The notes: generated by a model not told the origin, from the letters alone. Counted from the stretch's first letter, positions 1 through 9,315 are shown. The stretch is DNA of 64,000 bases from Ruminococcaceae bacterium UBA6434 (GCA_002437245.1 DJOQ01000022.1:1-64000); one strand, 5' to 3'. A program made the numbers and translations.

Positions 1-330
1 GACTAACAAAGTATTACGGTACCTGGTACTATGTTGAAAAAGGCATACTTAACTGGGACTATACAGGACTCACAAAGTATTACGGTACCTGGTACTATGT
101 TGAAAAAGGTATACTTAACTGGGACTATACAGGTCTTACCAAGTATTACGATACGTGGTACTACGTTGAAAAAGGTATACTTAATTGGGATTATATCGGT
201 CTTACCAAATACTATGACACATGGTATTATGTTTGGAAAGGCATACTCGATTGGTCAGCCGAAACGCTCACCGATTACTACGGCACATGGTATTACGTGT
301 ACGGCGGCATATTGCGGTGGGACGCCAATA
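1..330 (+). repeat. 66-bp tandem coding repeats, about 5 units
   Basis: In-frame 66-bp units run 1-66, 67-132, 133-198, 199-264 and a degenerate one 265-330. Units 1 and 2 differ at only two positions, units 3 and 4 progressively more. The array continues off the left edge. The gradient suggests recent duplication at the upstream side. Confidence 0.9.
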
Positions 331-1055
331 CTCTTGTTAAATACGGCAACGACTGGTACGTTGTATCGGGCGGCATAGTTGATTTTAATTTTAACGGCGC
401 ATACGTTTACGGCGACACTCTTAACGCCATTGACGGCGGCATTTGGAACAAAAATTACAACGGTCCTATATATTATGACGGCAACGCTTACACTCTTACA
501 AACGGTACGTTGTACAGCTATTATCTTCATCCGCAGGCTGTAAATCACGATGCACCGTATCTCATTGCGGTTGACCGCACAAACAACTGTATAACGGTTT
601 ACGGCAAGGACTACAGAGGCAAATTTACGGTGCCGGACAGAGCCTTTGTGTGCTCGGTCGGAACAGACGGCTTAACTCCTGTCGGAGTTTTTAACACACC
701 TGCCAAATACCGCTGGAAGGAGCTTAAAGGCAACGTTTACGGTCAGTATTCAACAAGAATAGTCGGCAAGGTGCTTTTCCATTCCGTTCCGTATTCAAAG
801 CAGGATAATTCCACGCTTATTTACAAGAGCTATAATAAGCTCGGCAGCGCCGCTTCACACGGCTGCGTCAGACTTACAACGGCAGATGCCAAATGGATAT
901 ATGATTGCTGTCCGCTCGGCACAACCGTTATTATATATGACAGCTGGGGAAAAACGGTTCTTCCGAAACCCACGGCAGTTAAAATAAGTTCCTCCGACGG
1001 TCGTCGCGGCTGGGATCCGACGGACCCCGACCCTGCAAATCCGTGGAGAAGATAA
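1..1055 (+). CDS. L,D-transpeptidase (YkuD) with wall-binding-like repeats, 5' partial
   Basis: The frame ending at 1055 is open from the left edge of the window, so the gene starts upstream; the ATG at 297 is only the first internal Met. The visible product is about 350 residues. It begins with Tyr/Trp-rich repeats of 22 residues (core GTWYYVEKGILNWDYTGL), resembling clostridial surface/wall-binding repeats, which decay in similarity downstream. The C-terminal part is a YkuD domain: a conserved FHS segment and the catalytic SHGCVRL motif (nucleophile Cys). Such enzymes make 3-3 peptidoglycan cross-links or attach proteins to the wall, outside the membrane. The signal peptide must lie off-window. 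The Pro/Asp-rich tail ends at GWDPTDPDPANPWRR. The domain call is firm; the exact substrate is not. Confidence 0.9.
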   Translation, partial: LTKYYGTWYYVEKGILNWDYTGLTKYYGTWYYVEKGILNWDYTGLTKYYDTWYYVEKGILNWDYIGLTKYYDTWYYVWKGILDWSAETLTDYYGTWYYVYGGILRWDANTLVKYGNDWYVVSGGIVDFNFNGAYVYGDTLNAIDGGIWNKNYNGPIYYDGNAYTLTNGTLYSYYLHPQAVNHDAPYLIAVDRTNNCITVYGKDYRGKFTVPDRAFVCSVGTDGLTPVGVFNTPAKYRWKELKGNVYGQYSTRIVGKVLFHSVPYSKQDNSTLIYKSYNKLGSAASHGCVRLTTADAKWIYDCCPLGTTVIIYDSWGKTVLPKPTAVKISSSDGRRGWDPTDPDPANPWRR

Positions 1056-1078
1056 TTAAAACATACAATTAAAAATAA

Positions 1079-1126
1079 AATCCCGAACAAGGGCTTGTAA
1101 ACATTCGGCCTTTTGTTCGGGATTTC
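1079..1126. terminator. Bidirectional intrinsic terminator
   Basis: A perfect 12-bp stem, AATCCCGAACAA (1079-1090) with TTGTTCGGGATT (1113-1124), lies between the converging transpeptidase and iolG genes, with A/T runs on both sides. Confidence 0.85.
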
Positions 1127-1143
1127 TTTATGCTCCGATTATA

Positions 1144-2154
1144 TTATATTTCGGAAATTTTTACGGGTCTGTGCTCCTCTACGGATTTCTTTGCGGCAAG
1201 ACCTATCTTTACAGACTGAAGACCGGCGTGAATTCCGACGGGAACCTCCGTATCATTGATTACGGCGTCCGTAAATTGACGCATTTCCTCAGAAAAAGAC
1301 TCCATATATCTTTCAAGGAAGAAGAACAGCGGCTTTTCGCCCGTAACTCCGTCTGCATTTGAGATTACCGCCGAAGATACCGTGTCGTTGCTTGTGGCTA
1401 CCATACCCTTTGAGCCGAAAAGCTCGGCGCGCTGGTCATAGCCGTAAGCGGCTTTTCGGGAGTTGTCTATAACCGCAAGAGCGCCGTTTGCCATTTTCAT
1501 TGATATTATCGCAGTGTCAACGTCACCCTGTTCGCCTATGGCAGGGTCAACAAGCACGGCGGAATTTACATAGAGCTCTTCTACATCACTGTCAGTGAGG
1601 TAGCACGCCATATCAAAGTCGTGTATCGTCATATCAAGGAAAATACCGCCCGATACCTTTATGTATGCGGGATTCGGCGGTTCGGGGTCGCGCGAGGTGA
1701 TTTTCAGTATGTGCGCCTCACCGATTTTTCCCTCGTCGTAAGCTCTGCGTATAGCGGCAAAGTTGTGGTCGAAACGGCGGTTAAAGCCCACCTGGAATTT
1801 TATTTCAGGATGCTCTTTTAGGGCGTTTGCAACCGCTTCGATTTTTTCCACGGAATGGTCTACCGGTTTTTCACAGAATACGTGTTTGCCCGCGTTTATC
1901 GCTTCAATCGAAATTGCCGCGTGTGTATCGGTCGACGAGCATACAAGCACGGCGTCAATATCCTTGTCGTTCAGTATATCCTTATAGTCGCGCGTTACGG
2001 TCTCCACTCCGTAGCTTCTTATGAGCTTTTCTGTCTCATCGTTCATAAAAGGATCTGCCATAGCCTTTACCGCAGCATTTTTTACGTGATAGCTTATGGA
2101 TTCAAGATGCACCTTGCCTATGCGGCCTGCGCCGATTATTCCTATATTAAGCAT
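1144..2154 (-). CDS. iolG: Inositol 2-dehydrogenase
   Basis: A 336-residue Gfo/Idh/MocA oxidoreductase predicted to oxidise myo-inositol to scyllo-inosose with NAD+, the first step of inositol catabolism. The N-terminal Rossmann motif is GIIGAGRIG. Lys96 in CEKP, Asp174 and His178 in FLDMTIHD correspond to the catalytic Lys/Asp/His set of IolG, and the substrate-loop segment DNSRKAAYGYDQR is typical of inositol dehydrogenases. The ATG at 2154 is chosen because GGAGG sits directly upstream (2155-2166); a longer frame to 2232 would overlap iolA. Last gene of the operon, 22 bp after iolA, ending at a terminator. A scyllo-inositol dehydrogenase role is a possible alternative. Confidence 0.9.
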   Translation of the reverse strand: MLNIGIIGAGRIGKVHLESISYHVKNAAVKAMADPFMNDETEKLIRSYGVETVTRDYKDILNDKDIDAVLVCSSTDTHAAISIEAINAGKHVFCEKPVDHSVEKIEAVANALKEHPEIKFQVGFNRRFDHNFAAIRRAYDEGKIGEAHILKITSRDPEPPNPAYIKVSGGIFLDMTIHDFDMACYLTDSDVEELYVNSAVLVDPAIGEQGDVDTAIISMKMANGALAVIDNSRKAAYGYDQRAELFGSKGMVATSNDTVSSAVISNADGVTGEKPLFFFLERYMESFSEEMRQFTDAVINDTEVPVGIHAGLQSVKIGLAAKKSVEEHRPVKISEI

Positions 2155-2176
2155 AAATTTCCTCCGTTTTATTTTT

Positions 2177-3685
2177 TTAGATTGTGCCGTCCCAAGTGCT
2201 GACTTCCGTTGCGGTTTTTTCCTCTTCGTCAAACCAATGCGTTGTTACCGCCTTTGACTCCGTATAGAAACGGTAAGCGTCTTTGCCGAGGCAGTGAAGG
2301 TCGCCGAAGAACGACTGCTTATGACCGCTGAACGGGAAAAAGCCTACGGGAACGGGTATACCTACGTTTATACCTACCTGACCGCCGTCGGTGTGGCGTG
2401 CGAATTCACGGGCGAAATATCCGCTCTGAGTGTAAATTACCGAGCCGTTTGCGTAGGGGTTTGAATTCATTATTTTAAGTCCCTCGTTAAAGTCCTTGCA
2501 TCTCTTAATGCAAAGTACGGGGCCGAACACTTCGTCTCTGCCTATGGTCATATCTTCGGTGACATGGTCAAAAATCGTGGGGCCTACAAAGTATCCGTTC
2601 TCATAGCCGGTAACTACGCAGTCTCTGCCGTCAAGAACAAGCTCTGCGCCCTCTTTAACGCCCTTGTCTATATCGGCGAGAACTTCCTTGTAATGCTTCT
2701 CGTATGTTATGGGACCGAGCTTTGAATCCTTTTCCCAGGCAGGGCCGACCTTGATTTTTTCAGCCTGACGTTTTAGCTCGGCAACGAATTTGTCGGCAAT
2801 GCTCTCTTCGACAACACAGCAGGAGAGAGCCATACAGCGCTGACCGGCACAGCCGTAAGCAGAGTTTATAACACCGGCTACGGTTCTTTCGAGAGCGGCG
2901 TCAGCCATAACGAGCGCATGGTTCTTAGCCTGGCAAAGTGCCTGACAACGCTTGCCCGACGCTGCGGCACGCTGATATATTTTAAGTCCGACGGGAGTAG
3001 AGCCTACAAAGGTAATACCCTTTACGTCGGGGTGGTCGAGAATCGTGTTTATCTCGTTCCTTGAGCAGGTAACTATGTTGATAACACCGTCCGGAACGCC
3101 TGCTTCTTTGTAAAGAGCGGCAATTTTAAGAGCGGTTCTGGGGGTGAGCGAGGCAGCCTTTAATACCATTGTGTTACCGCAGGCTATGCAGGTCGGTGCC
3201 ATCCAGCCGAACGGTATCATGGCAGGGAAGTTTACGGGCACTATACCGGCAAAAACGCCGATAGGCTCGCGGTATTTAACCGTGTCGTAGCCGCGTGACG
3301 CGTCCATGATGCTCTCGCCCATCATAAGCGACGGAACCTGAGTTGCAAGCTCTGTGCCCTCTTTTGCCTTGAGAACGTCGCCCTCCGATTCGGACCATAC
3401 TTTGCCGTTTTCGGTGGCTACCGATAAGGTCAGCTCATCCATATGCTCTATAATGAGGTCGCGGATTTTATACATAATCTGCGCTCTCTTTATAGCCGGA
3501 GTCGAGCTCCAACCGGGAAAAGCCGCTTTGGCTGCCGCTATTGCCTCGAGAACCTCATCATCGGTACAGCACGGTGCCTGACCGGTGACTTCGCCCGTGC
3601 TCGGATTGTGAAGGTCATACCATGTGTCGGTTTTGGATTCACGGAATTCACCGTTCACAAAGTATTTTAATTTTTCAACTGCCAT
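2177..3685 (-). CDS. iolA: Methylmalonate-semialdehyde dehydrogenase (CoA-acylating)
   Basis: A 502-residue aldehyde dehydrogenase of the MmsA/IolA type. It converts malonate semialdehyde (end of the inositol pathway) to acetyl-CoA with NAD+ and CoA. The catalytic cysteine is Cys284 in GQRCMAL, and the conserved Asn lies in VPVNFPAMIPFGW (about residue 152). Full family length. The start at 3685 has GGAG about 8 bases upstream. It is sandwiched between iolE and iolG and fits the operon's pathway exactly. Confidence 0.93.
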   Translation of the reverse strand: MAVEKLKYFVNGEFRESKTDTWYDLHNPSTGEVTGQAPCCTDDEVLEAIAAAKAAFPGWSSTPAIKRAQIMYKIRDLIIEHMDELTLSVATENGKVWSESEGDVLKAKEGTELATQVPSLMMGESIMDASRGYDTVKYREPIGVFAGIVPVNFPAMIPFGWMAPTCIACGNTMVLKAASLTPRTALKIAALYKEAGVPDGVINIVTCSRNEINTILDHPDVKGITFVGSTPVGLKIYQRAAASGKRCQALCQAKNHALVMADAALERTVAGVINSAYGCAGQRCMALSCCVVEESIADKFVAELKRQAEKIKVGPAWEKDSKLGPITYEKHYKEVLADIDKGVKEGAELVLDGRDCVVTGYENGYFVGPTIFDHVTEDMTIGRDEVFGPVLCIKRCKDFNEGLKIMNSNPYANGSVIYTQSGYFAREFARHTDGGQVGINVGIPVPVGFFPFSGHKQSFFGDLHCLGKDAYRFYTESKAVTTHWFDEEEKTATEVSTWDGTI

Positions 3686-3705
3686 ATTTTTATCTCCTTA
3701 GAATC

Positions 3706-3730
3706 GGTATTGTACAAAAGATACAACACC
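3706..3730 (-). other. Intercistronic hairpin between iolE and iolA
   Basis: A 9-bp stem with one G-U pair, GGTGTTGTA against TACAATACC on the transcribed strand, with a 7-base loop and no T run. It lies just before the iolA ribosome-binding site. It could affect mRNA stability or processing within the operon; it does not look like a terminator. Confidence 0.45.
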
Positions 3731-3739
3731 TTATTTTTA

Positions 3740-4636
3740 TTAAAGTCCTGATTTCTCTCTTATATAAGCTCTCGCTTTGAGCGCATATTCAAACGGATTT
3801 GCCTTGGCAGGGTCCTGCTCTGCCTCTACGAGAACATAACCCTCATAGCCGCTGTTTGCAAGAATGTCAAATATCGGGCCGAAGTCTATTGCTCCGTCGC
3901 CGGGAACCGTAAATGTTCCGAGCCTTACACCGTCGAGAAAGCTGAGGTTTTCTCTTTTGACCTTATCTATAACCTCGGGTCTTATATCCTTTAAGTGTAC
4001 GTGTTTTACTCTGTTTGCATATTTTTTAAGAACGCCGATGTAATCCTCGCCGCAGTATGCAAGATGACCCGAATCATATAAAAGACTGAAAAGCTCGGGA
4101 TCCGTATTTTCCATAAGACGGTCTATTTCGGCGGCAGTCTGAACAACGGTGCCCATATGGTGGTGATATGTAAGGGCAATGCCCATATCCTTTGCGGTCT
4201 TACCGAGGCGGCAAACTCCGTCGCAAAGGCGCGCCCATTCGTCATCGTTCATAACATATTTGTCTTTGAAAACAGCCTTGTTTGTGCCTTGTATCGAGTG
4301 GCTCTGCTCCGAAATTCCAACAACCTTTGCGCCCATTTCTTTAAGGAAAGAAATGTGGTCTATGAAGTCCTTTTCCACTTCATCATACGGTTTCGTAAGA
4401 AGAAACGAGGAAAACCATGCGTTGCATATCTGCATATTGCGAAGCGAAAGCGCCTTTTTAAGAGCGGGAATGTCGTCTCGCGGATACTTGTTGCCGACTT
4501 CGCAGCCGGTAAAGCCGGCGAGAGCCATTTCGGAGATGCACTGCTCAAAGGTGTTTTCCTTTCCGAGGTCGGGCATATCGTCGTTTGTCCAGGCGATGGG
4601 TGCAATACCTAATTTAACTTTGTTTTTGTCAAGCAT
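3740..4636 (-). CDS. iolE: myo-Inosose-2 dehydratase (xylose-isomerase-like TIM barrel)
   Basis: A 298-residue AP-endonuclease-2/xylose-isomerase-fold protein. IolE removes water from scyllo-inosose to give 3D-trihydroxycyclohexane-1,2-dione, using a divalent metal. Family features include the N-terminal GIAPIAWTNDDMPDLG, the metal-site region YHHHMGTVVQT, DSGHLAYCGED, HVHLKD and VPGDGAIDF. The ATG at 4636 is preceded by GAGGAAATATTGAT; the in-frame extension to 4663 is unlikely because it would run into iolD. It starts one base after the iolD stop, so translation is probably coupled. Confidence 0.92.
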   Translation of the reverse strand: MLDKNKVKLGIAPIAWTNDDMPDLGKENTFEQCISEMALAGFTGCEVGNKYPRDDIPALKKALSLRNMQICNAWFSSFLLTKPYDEVEKDFIDHISFLKEMGAKVVGISEQSHSIQGTNKAVFKDKYVMNDDEWARLCDGVCRLGKTAKDMGIALTYHHHMGTVVQTAAEIDRLMENTDPELFSLLYDSGHLAYCGEDYIGVLKKYANRVKHVHLKDIRPEVIDKVKRENLSFLDGVRLGTFTVPGDGAIDFGPIFDILANSGYEGYVLVEAEQDPAKANPFEYALKARAYIREKSGL

Positions 4637-4637
4637 A

Positions 4638-6554
4638 TCAATATTTCCTCGCTTTACTTTCATTTTCTTTTTTATTTTTATAAGCCTCTCTGACGGCTTC
4701 GTTCTCCGATGTTGAGGCTATGCCGACGTTCCACCATGCCCCGTAACCGTCGGTCATGGTTTTCGGCAGAACCTTTATGTCAATAAGCGTTGAAACCTCT
4801 GATTTAAGGCTGTCGCGAAGGGCTTCTTCCAGTTCGTCCAAAGTCCTTGCCGTGTATGTTTTCACACCGTAACCCGACGCGTTTTTCGCGAAGTCTATGG
4901 GTAAGAGCTCGCCGAGCAAATCGCCGTTTGAGTCGCGGAAACGAAATTCAGTTGCGAGATTGCCTATGCCGTTGGACATTTCAAGATTGTTGATGCAGCC
5001 GAATCCGCTGTTGTCAAATAACAGTACGTTTATCTTTTTATGCTCCTGAATTGAGGTGACAAGCTCCGAGTGCAGCATAAGGTAGCTGCCGTCGCCGCAC
5101 ATCGCGTAAACCTCTTTTTGGGGTTCCGCAAGCTTTGAGCCCAATGCGCCGGCTATTTCATAACCCATACAGGAGTAGCCGTACTCCATATTGTACGAAT
5201 ACCTGCTGTCCGATGTCCACATTCTTTGAAGATCCCCCGGGAGCGAGCCGGCAGAGCCTACGCACACGGCGTCATGCGGTATGATTTCACGTATTTTTTC
5301 AATTGCCGACACCTGTGTTACGGTACCGAATTTTTCGGCGAATTCGGGGATAGAGCGCTTATCACGTGCCTTTATAAGCGGTGTGAAGTTTTCATCGTAC
5401 CTGTATTTTGAGAAACGCTCCATCTCATCTTCCCAACGCTTTTTTGCGTCCTTGATTTCACACGTGTATTTTGTCTTGTATTCGTGAGCCGACAGCGTTT
5501 TGCCGAGTGCGATTATACCGAGCTTTGCGTCCGAAACGAGCTTTACGGCACCCAATTTGTACGCGTCAAATCGCGAGATGTTTATCGTTATAAACTTTGC
5601 GTCGCTTCTGAAAAGAGCCTTTGAGCCTGTGGTGAAATCGGAAAAACGTGTGCCTATGCCGAGAATTACGTCGGCACATTTCGCAATGTCGTTGCCTGCG
5701 GAATTTCCCGTAACGCCGAGACCGCCGAGGTTTAGGGGGTTGCTTGAAAGGCAGGCTGTTTTTCCGCTCTGCGTTTCGGCAAACGGAATGTTGAATTCGC
5801 CGCAGAATTTTTCGAGCGCTTCGCCGGCCTCCGAATATCTCACGCCGCCGCCGCAGATAACGAGAGGCTTTTCGGCTTGTAAGAGAATTTCGGCTATATC
5901 GTTCACTTCGTCCGGTGACGGTACTGTTCTTGTTATTTTATGAACTCTCTTTGCGAGGAATTCCTCCGGAAAATCATAGCTTTCGCCCTCAACGTCCTGC
6001 GGAAGAGATATACATACTGCGCCTGTTTCGGCAGTGTCGGTTAAAACGCGCATTGCATTTATCATAGCGGACATAAGCTGCTCGGGACGCGAAATTCTGT
6101 CCCAATATCTTGTGACCGCCTTGTAAGCGTCATTTGTTGTGGTGGCAAGCGAATTTATCTGCTCAAACTGCTGAAGAACGGGGTCGGGCTGGCGCGACGC
6201 AAAAGAATCGGCAGGAAAAAGCAAAAGCGGAATGTGATTTACCGTCGCCGTCGCCGCCGCCGTTATCATATTTGCGGCACCCGGTCCTATTGAAGAGGAG
6301 CAGGCTATTATCTTTCTGCGATTGTTTTGCTTTGCAAAGGCTGTGGCAACGTGCGCCATGCCCTGTTCGTTCTTTCCTTGGTAAACCGTAAGTCCGCCTC
6401 TGTCGCTGCACAGCGCCTCACCGAGACCGCATACTATTCCGTGACCGAATATTGTAAAAATACCGTCAACGAATTTGGTCTCTTTACCGTCAAATGATAC
6501 ATATTGATTGTCAAGAAATTTGACAAGTGCCTGAGCGGTGGTCATATAAGCCAT
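4638..6554 (-). CDS. iolD: 3D-(3,5/4)-trihydroxycyclohexane-1,2-dione hydrolase
   Basis: A 638-residue thiamine-diphosphate enzyme that opens the inositol-derived ring to 5-deoxy-glucuronate. Three TPP-enzyme domains are visible: an N-terminal pyrimidine-binding domain with the GHGIVCGLGEAL region, a central domain with RFSDFTTGSKALF, and a C-terminal diphosphate-binding domain with MCGDGSYLMLHSELVTS followed by the distal Asn in FDNSGFGCINN. Length matches the family. The start at 6554 has a perfect GGAGG at a good distance. Located between iolB and iolE. Confidence 0.93.
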   Translation of the reverse strand: MAYMTTAQALVKFLDNQYVSFDGKETKFVDGIFTIFGHGIVCGLGEALCSDRGGLTVYQGKNEQGMAHVATAFAKQNNRRKIIACSSSIGPGAANMITAAATATVNHIPLLLFPADSFASRQPDPVLQQFEQINSLATTTNDAYKAVTRYWDRISRPEQLMSAMINAMRVLTDTAETGAVCISLPQDVEGESYDFPEEFLAKRVHKITRTVPSPDEVNDIAEILLQAEKPLVICGGGVRYSEAGEALEKFCGEFNIPFAETQSGKTACLSSNPLNLGGLGVTGNSAGNDIAKCADVILGIGTRFSDFTTGSKALFRSDAKFITINISRFDAYKLGAVKLVSDAKLGIIALGKTLSAHEYKTKYTCEIKDAKKRWEDEMERFSKYRYDENFTPLIKARDKRSIPEFAEKFGTVTQVSAIEKIREIIPHDAVCVGSAGSLPGDLQRMWTSDSRYSYNMEYGYSCMGYEIAGALGSKLAEPQKEVYAMCGDGSYLMLHSELVTSIQEHKKINVLLFDNSGFGCINNLEMSNGIGNLATEFRFRDSNGDLLGELLPIDFAKNASGYGVKTYTARTLDELEEALRDSLKSEVSTLIDIKVLPKTMTDGYGAWWNVGIASTSENEAVREAYKNKKENESKARKY

Positions 6555-6567
6555 AAAATATCCTCCG

Positions 6568-7338
6568 TTATTCCGCGTCGAGAAGCCATTTGTGCTCCGG
6601 TGCGTCTATTCTTGTCTTTTTCCACGGGTCGCCGTCGAGATGGCGTATCATCCAGACATAGCACATATTATATCCGGGAGCGGCTGCCTGCTGATGCGTG
6701 TGCATGGGAGTTATGCAAAGACAGCCCTCGTCGCCGACCTTGTAGCAGTCGTCTCCGACAAAACCCACGCCGAAGCCCTGCGGTTTGTCGAATTCGTAGT
6801 AGTAGACCTCGGGTTGCGGATGATAATGCGGCGGATAACTGGTCCAACAGCCGGGCTTGTGAAATACCTCGCCCAAAACAAGATTTGAATACGGAGCGGA
6901 TTCATAATCAAAAACCGTGAGCACACGTCTGTCCGCGGTGCCGCCCCATTGATTGGCGCCGAAGTGCTGAACCGTCATATCATCGCCCTTATAGTAATGA
7001 ATTCCGAAGTCGTTTTTGTTGTCGGTCTGCTCAATTACAAACCGCGAGTCGGAATTCGCTTTAACGGTTACTTTGTTGTTCCGCGCAAAATGTATTGCGG
7101 TTGCTTTGTCAAGAAAAGGCGAACGTCTTTTTGCATTTTCGGTTTTTCCGTCAAAGATGAAGTCAATATCGCCCGCCATCAAAAGCAGAGCCGTTTCGTT
7201 CTCCGCTTCGCAAAATGTCATTGCTTCGCCCGCTTTGAGTATTTTAACTCTGATATCCATCAGCATATCGGAGTTTTTGCCGTTTCTCTCGCAGAGGATT
7301 TTTTCGTTGTTTTCATTAAATTCAGGATTTTCGTACAT
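6568..7338 (-). CDS. iolB: 5-Deoxy-glucuronate isomerase
   Basis: A 257-residue double-cupin protein that isomerises 5-deoxy-glucuronate to 2-deoxy-5-keto-gluconate. Metal-binding cupin residues are visible in the segment SYPPHYHPQPEVYYYEFDKP and in THQQAAAPGYNMCYVW. The ATG at 7338 is chosen: it follows GAGG (GAGGGCAGCATA), whereas the frame extension to 7386 uses a TTG without a good ribosome-binding site. This makes it slightly shorter than typical IolB (about 270). Lies 13 bp upstream of iolD and follows iolC. Confidence 0.9.
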   Translation of the reverse strand: MYENPEFNENNEKILCERNGKNSDMLMDIRVKILKAGEAMTFCEAENETALLLMAGDIDFIFDGKTENAKRRSPFLDKATAIHFARNNKVTVKANSDSRFVIEQTDNKNDFGIHYYKGDDMTVQHFGANQWGGTADRRVLTVFDYESAPYSNLVLGEVFHKPGCWTSYPPHYHPQPEVYYYEFDKPQGFGVGFVGDDCYKVGDEGCLCITPMHTHQQAAAPGYNMCYVWMIRHLDGDPWKKTRIDAPEHKWLLDAE

Positions 7339-7392
7339 TATGCTGCCCTCGTTTATGTTAAATTCTTGTTTTACCGTATGCGGCAAAGTTTT

Positions 7393-8409
7393 TTACACTC
7401 TTGCTATCATTTCGCCGTATTCTTCTTTTTCTTTTTTGATGAATTCCCTTACTTCGTCTGCGGTGGGCATATCCTGCGAGCAGGCGTGCGATGCTACGAG
7501 CATAGCCGCCGAAGCCGAGCCGAATTCGAGCGCGTCGATTATGTCAAAGCCCTCAAACAGCCCGTAAAGGAATGCCGACGCATATCCGTCGCCTCCGCCG
7601 AAGGATTTGAGAAGCTTTACCGGGAACGGCTTTATGTTGTAGCTCTCGCCGTCGTTAGTGTATGCCGTAGAGCCGTCCTTGCCGTGCTTAATTACCACGA
7701 TTTTGGCGTTCTGCGAATGCCAATAATCGGCGGTTTCGCGGTCGCTCATACCGGGTTTTATAAGATTTTCGGTGAGGTCGTATTCCTCGCGAGAGCCGAG
7801 AATTATATCGGCTTCTTTCGCAACCGCGGAATAGTAAATCGAAATTTCGTCGCTGTTTTTCCAGTTGTAAGCTCTGTAATCTATATCGAATATTATCGGA
7901 ACGCCGTTTCTTTTTGCAAGCATTACGGTTTTAAGCGCCGCCTCTCTCGACGGGCTCTCGCACAGCGCGGTGCCCGAAATCAAAACCGCCTTTGCCTCTT
8001 TTATATAGCTTTCGTCTATGTCGGACGGCTCAAGCTTTAAATCCGCCGCCTCGTTGCGGTACATCACAATGGAGCTCTCGGTCTCTGATTTAATTTCGGT
8101 AAAGGTGAGACCTATCTTTTCGCCGTTTGTGCATCTTACAATATGCGAGGTATCTATGCCCTCGTTTTTAAAGAAATCGGTGACGAATGTGCCGAATTGA
8201 TCATCGGAAACACGTGCCATAAATCCGACTTTTTTGCCGAGCCTTGCAAGACCGACGGCTATATTTGCGGGCGAGCCGCCGAGATAGCGTTTAAAGGTGG
8301 TGCTTTCGTTAAGCGGGCAGTAGTAGTCCACGGGATTTAAGTCAACCGCTATTCTTCCCACGGGGATAAGGTCGTATTTTTTGCTTTGGTCGAATTCTAT
8401 GTATTTCAT
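7393..8409 (-). CDS. iolC: 5-Dehydro-2-deoxygluconokinase (PfkB family)
   Basis: A 338-residue ribokinase-family sugar kinase that phosphorylates 2-deoxy-5-keto-gluconate. The N-terminal PfkB signature appears as GGSPANIAVGLARLGKKV, and the C-terminal signature as KSFGGGDGYASAFLYGL, holding the catalytic Asp; the usual GAGD is GGGD here, as in other IolC proteins. The ATG at 8409 has AAGGAG at the right distance. Second gene of the operon, after iolJ. Confidence 0.92.
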   Translation of the reverse strand: MKYIEFDQSKKYDLIPVGRIAVDLNPVDYYCPLNESTTFKRYLGGSPANIAVGLARLGKKVGFMARVSDDQFGTFVTDFFKNEGIDTSHIVRCTNGEKIGLTFTEIKSETESSIVMYRNEAADLKLEPSDIDESYIKEAKAVLISGTALCESPSREAALKTVMLAKRNGVPIIFDIDYRAYNWKNSDEISIYYSAVAKEADIILGSREEYDLTENLIKPGMSDRETADYWHSQNAKIVVIKHGKDGSTAYTNDGESYNIKPFPVKLLKSFGGGDGYASAFLYGLFEGFDIIDALEFGSASAAMLVASHACSQDMPTADEVREFIKKEKEEYGEMIARV

Positions 8410-8423
8410 ATTTTTCTCCTTGT

Positions 8424-9266
8424 TTATTTCATATTGAATATCTCGATATGTCTTTTTACGTTTTTATATACCCCGTCGGCTTCGGCTCTTGAAAGCTCAA
8501 AGTAGTTTGCTTTTTCATGCCTGTCGCAATAATCTTTTGCGGACAAAGCAAGACTGTCAAACGATGCCGTTGCGATGTTTATTTTTCTTATGCCGAGCGA
8601 AATTGCTCTGCGGAACATTTCGGGGGTGATGCCCGTACCGCCGTGCAATACGAGCGGTACGTCCGTAACATCGTTTATTTTTTCGAGAATGTCAAAACGC
8701 AGAGAGGGGAGAACGGGATAATTTCCGTGTGCATTGCCTATGGCGACGGCAAGAGCGTCAATTCCGGTTTCCTCGCAAAACCGTTTTGCGTCGTCGGGAT
8801 TCGTGCAGAGAATGTCGTGCTTTTTGCCCTCGCCCTCGTTTCCGCCGACTACGCCGAGCTCGGCTTCAACCGTAGCGGAGTATTTTTGAGCTTCCTTTAC
8901 AACCTCTTTCACCGAAGCCGTGTTTTCGTCGAACGGCAGAGCGGAGCCGTCAAGCATAACGGAGGTAAACCCCATTTTGAGCGCCTCGTTTACGGTTTCG
9001 ATATGCAGCCCGTGATCGAGATGTACCGCAATCGGTACGGATGCGTTTTCGGCGGCGGAAAGCATCATGGGTCCCATAAGCGAGAGCGGCGAATTTTTAA
9101 GCCTGACCTCTGCTATTTGTAATATTATGGGGGTTTCGGTTTCTTCGGCGGCTCTTACAGCGCCCATAACCATTTCCATATTCCCGACGGAAAACGCGCC
9201 TGCGGCAATGCCTTTTTCCTCGGCGCGCGCAAGCAGGTCTTTCATAGCTACAAGTGACAAAAACAA
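8424..9266 (-). CDS. iolJ: Class II aldolase, probably 6-phospho-5-dehydro-2-deoxy-D-gluconate aldolase
   Basis: A class II fructose-bisphosphate-aldolase-family protein of about 281 residues. In this context it should split 2-deoxy-5-keto-gluconate-6-phosphate into dihydroxyacetone phosphate and malonate semialdehyde. Zinc-ligand and active-site motifs: VHLDHGLHIE, VEAELGVVGG, LVLHGGTGI, and the phosphate-binding KINIATA. The start is uncertain. The first suitable ATG (9245) has no ribosome-binding site and would cut the LVAMKDLL segment normally present in the family. A TTG at 9266 sits 6 bases after AAAGG and gives the usual N-terminus; TTG at 9260 is also possible. First gene of the iol operon; a plain FBP aldolase is the alternative. 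Confidence 0.85.
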   Translation of the reverse strand: MFLSLVAMKDLLARAEEKGIAAGAFSVGNMEMVMGAVRAAEETETPIILQIAEVRLKNSPLSLMGPMMLSAAENASVPIAVHLDHGLHIETVNEALKMGFTSVMLDGSALPFDENTASVKEVVKEAQKYSATVEAELGVVGGNEGEGKKHDILCTNPDDAKRFCEETGIDALAVAIGNAHGNYPVLPSLRFDILEKINDVTDVPLVLHGGTGITPEMFRRAISLGIRKINIATASFDSLALSAKDYCDRHEKANYFELSRAEADGVYKNVKRHIEIFNMK

Positions 9267-9315
9267 CACGTACCTTTCAGAATATTCTATACAACATACT
9301 AAAAATATATGTATA

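Noticed and set aside
6949..8040. A 363-residue frame on the plus strand
   Set aside because: It runs opposite to iolB and iolC, has the biased Phe/Tyr/Arg-rich composition of an antisense frame, no ribosome-binding site and no domain.
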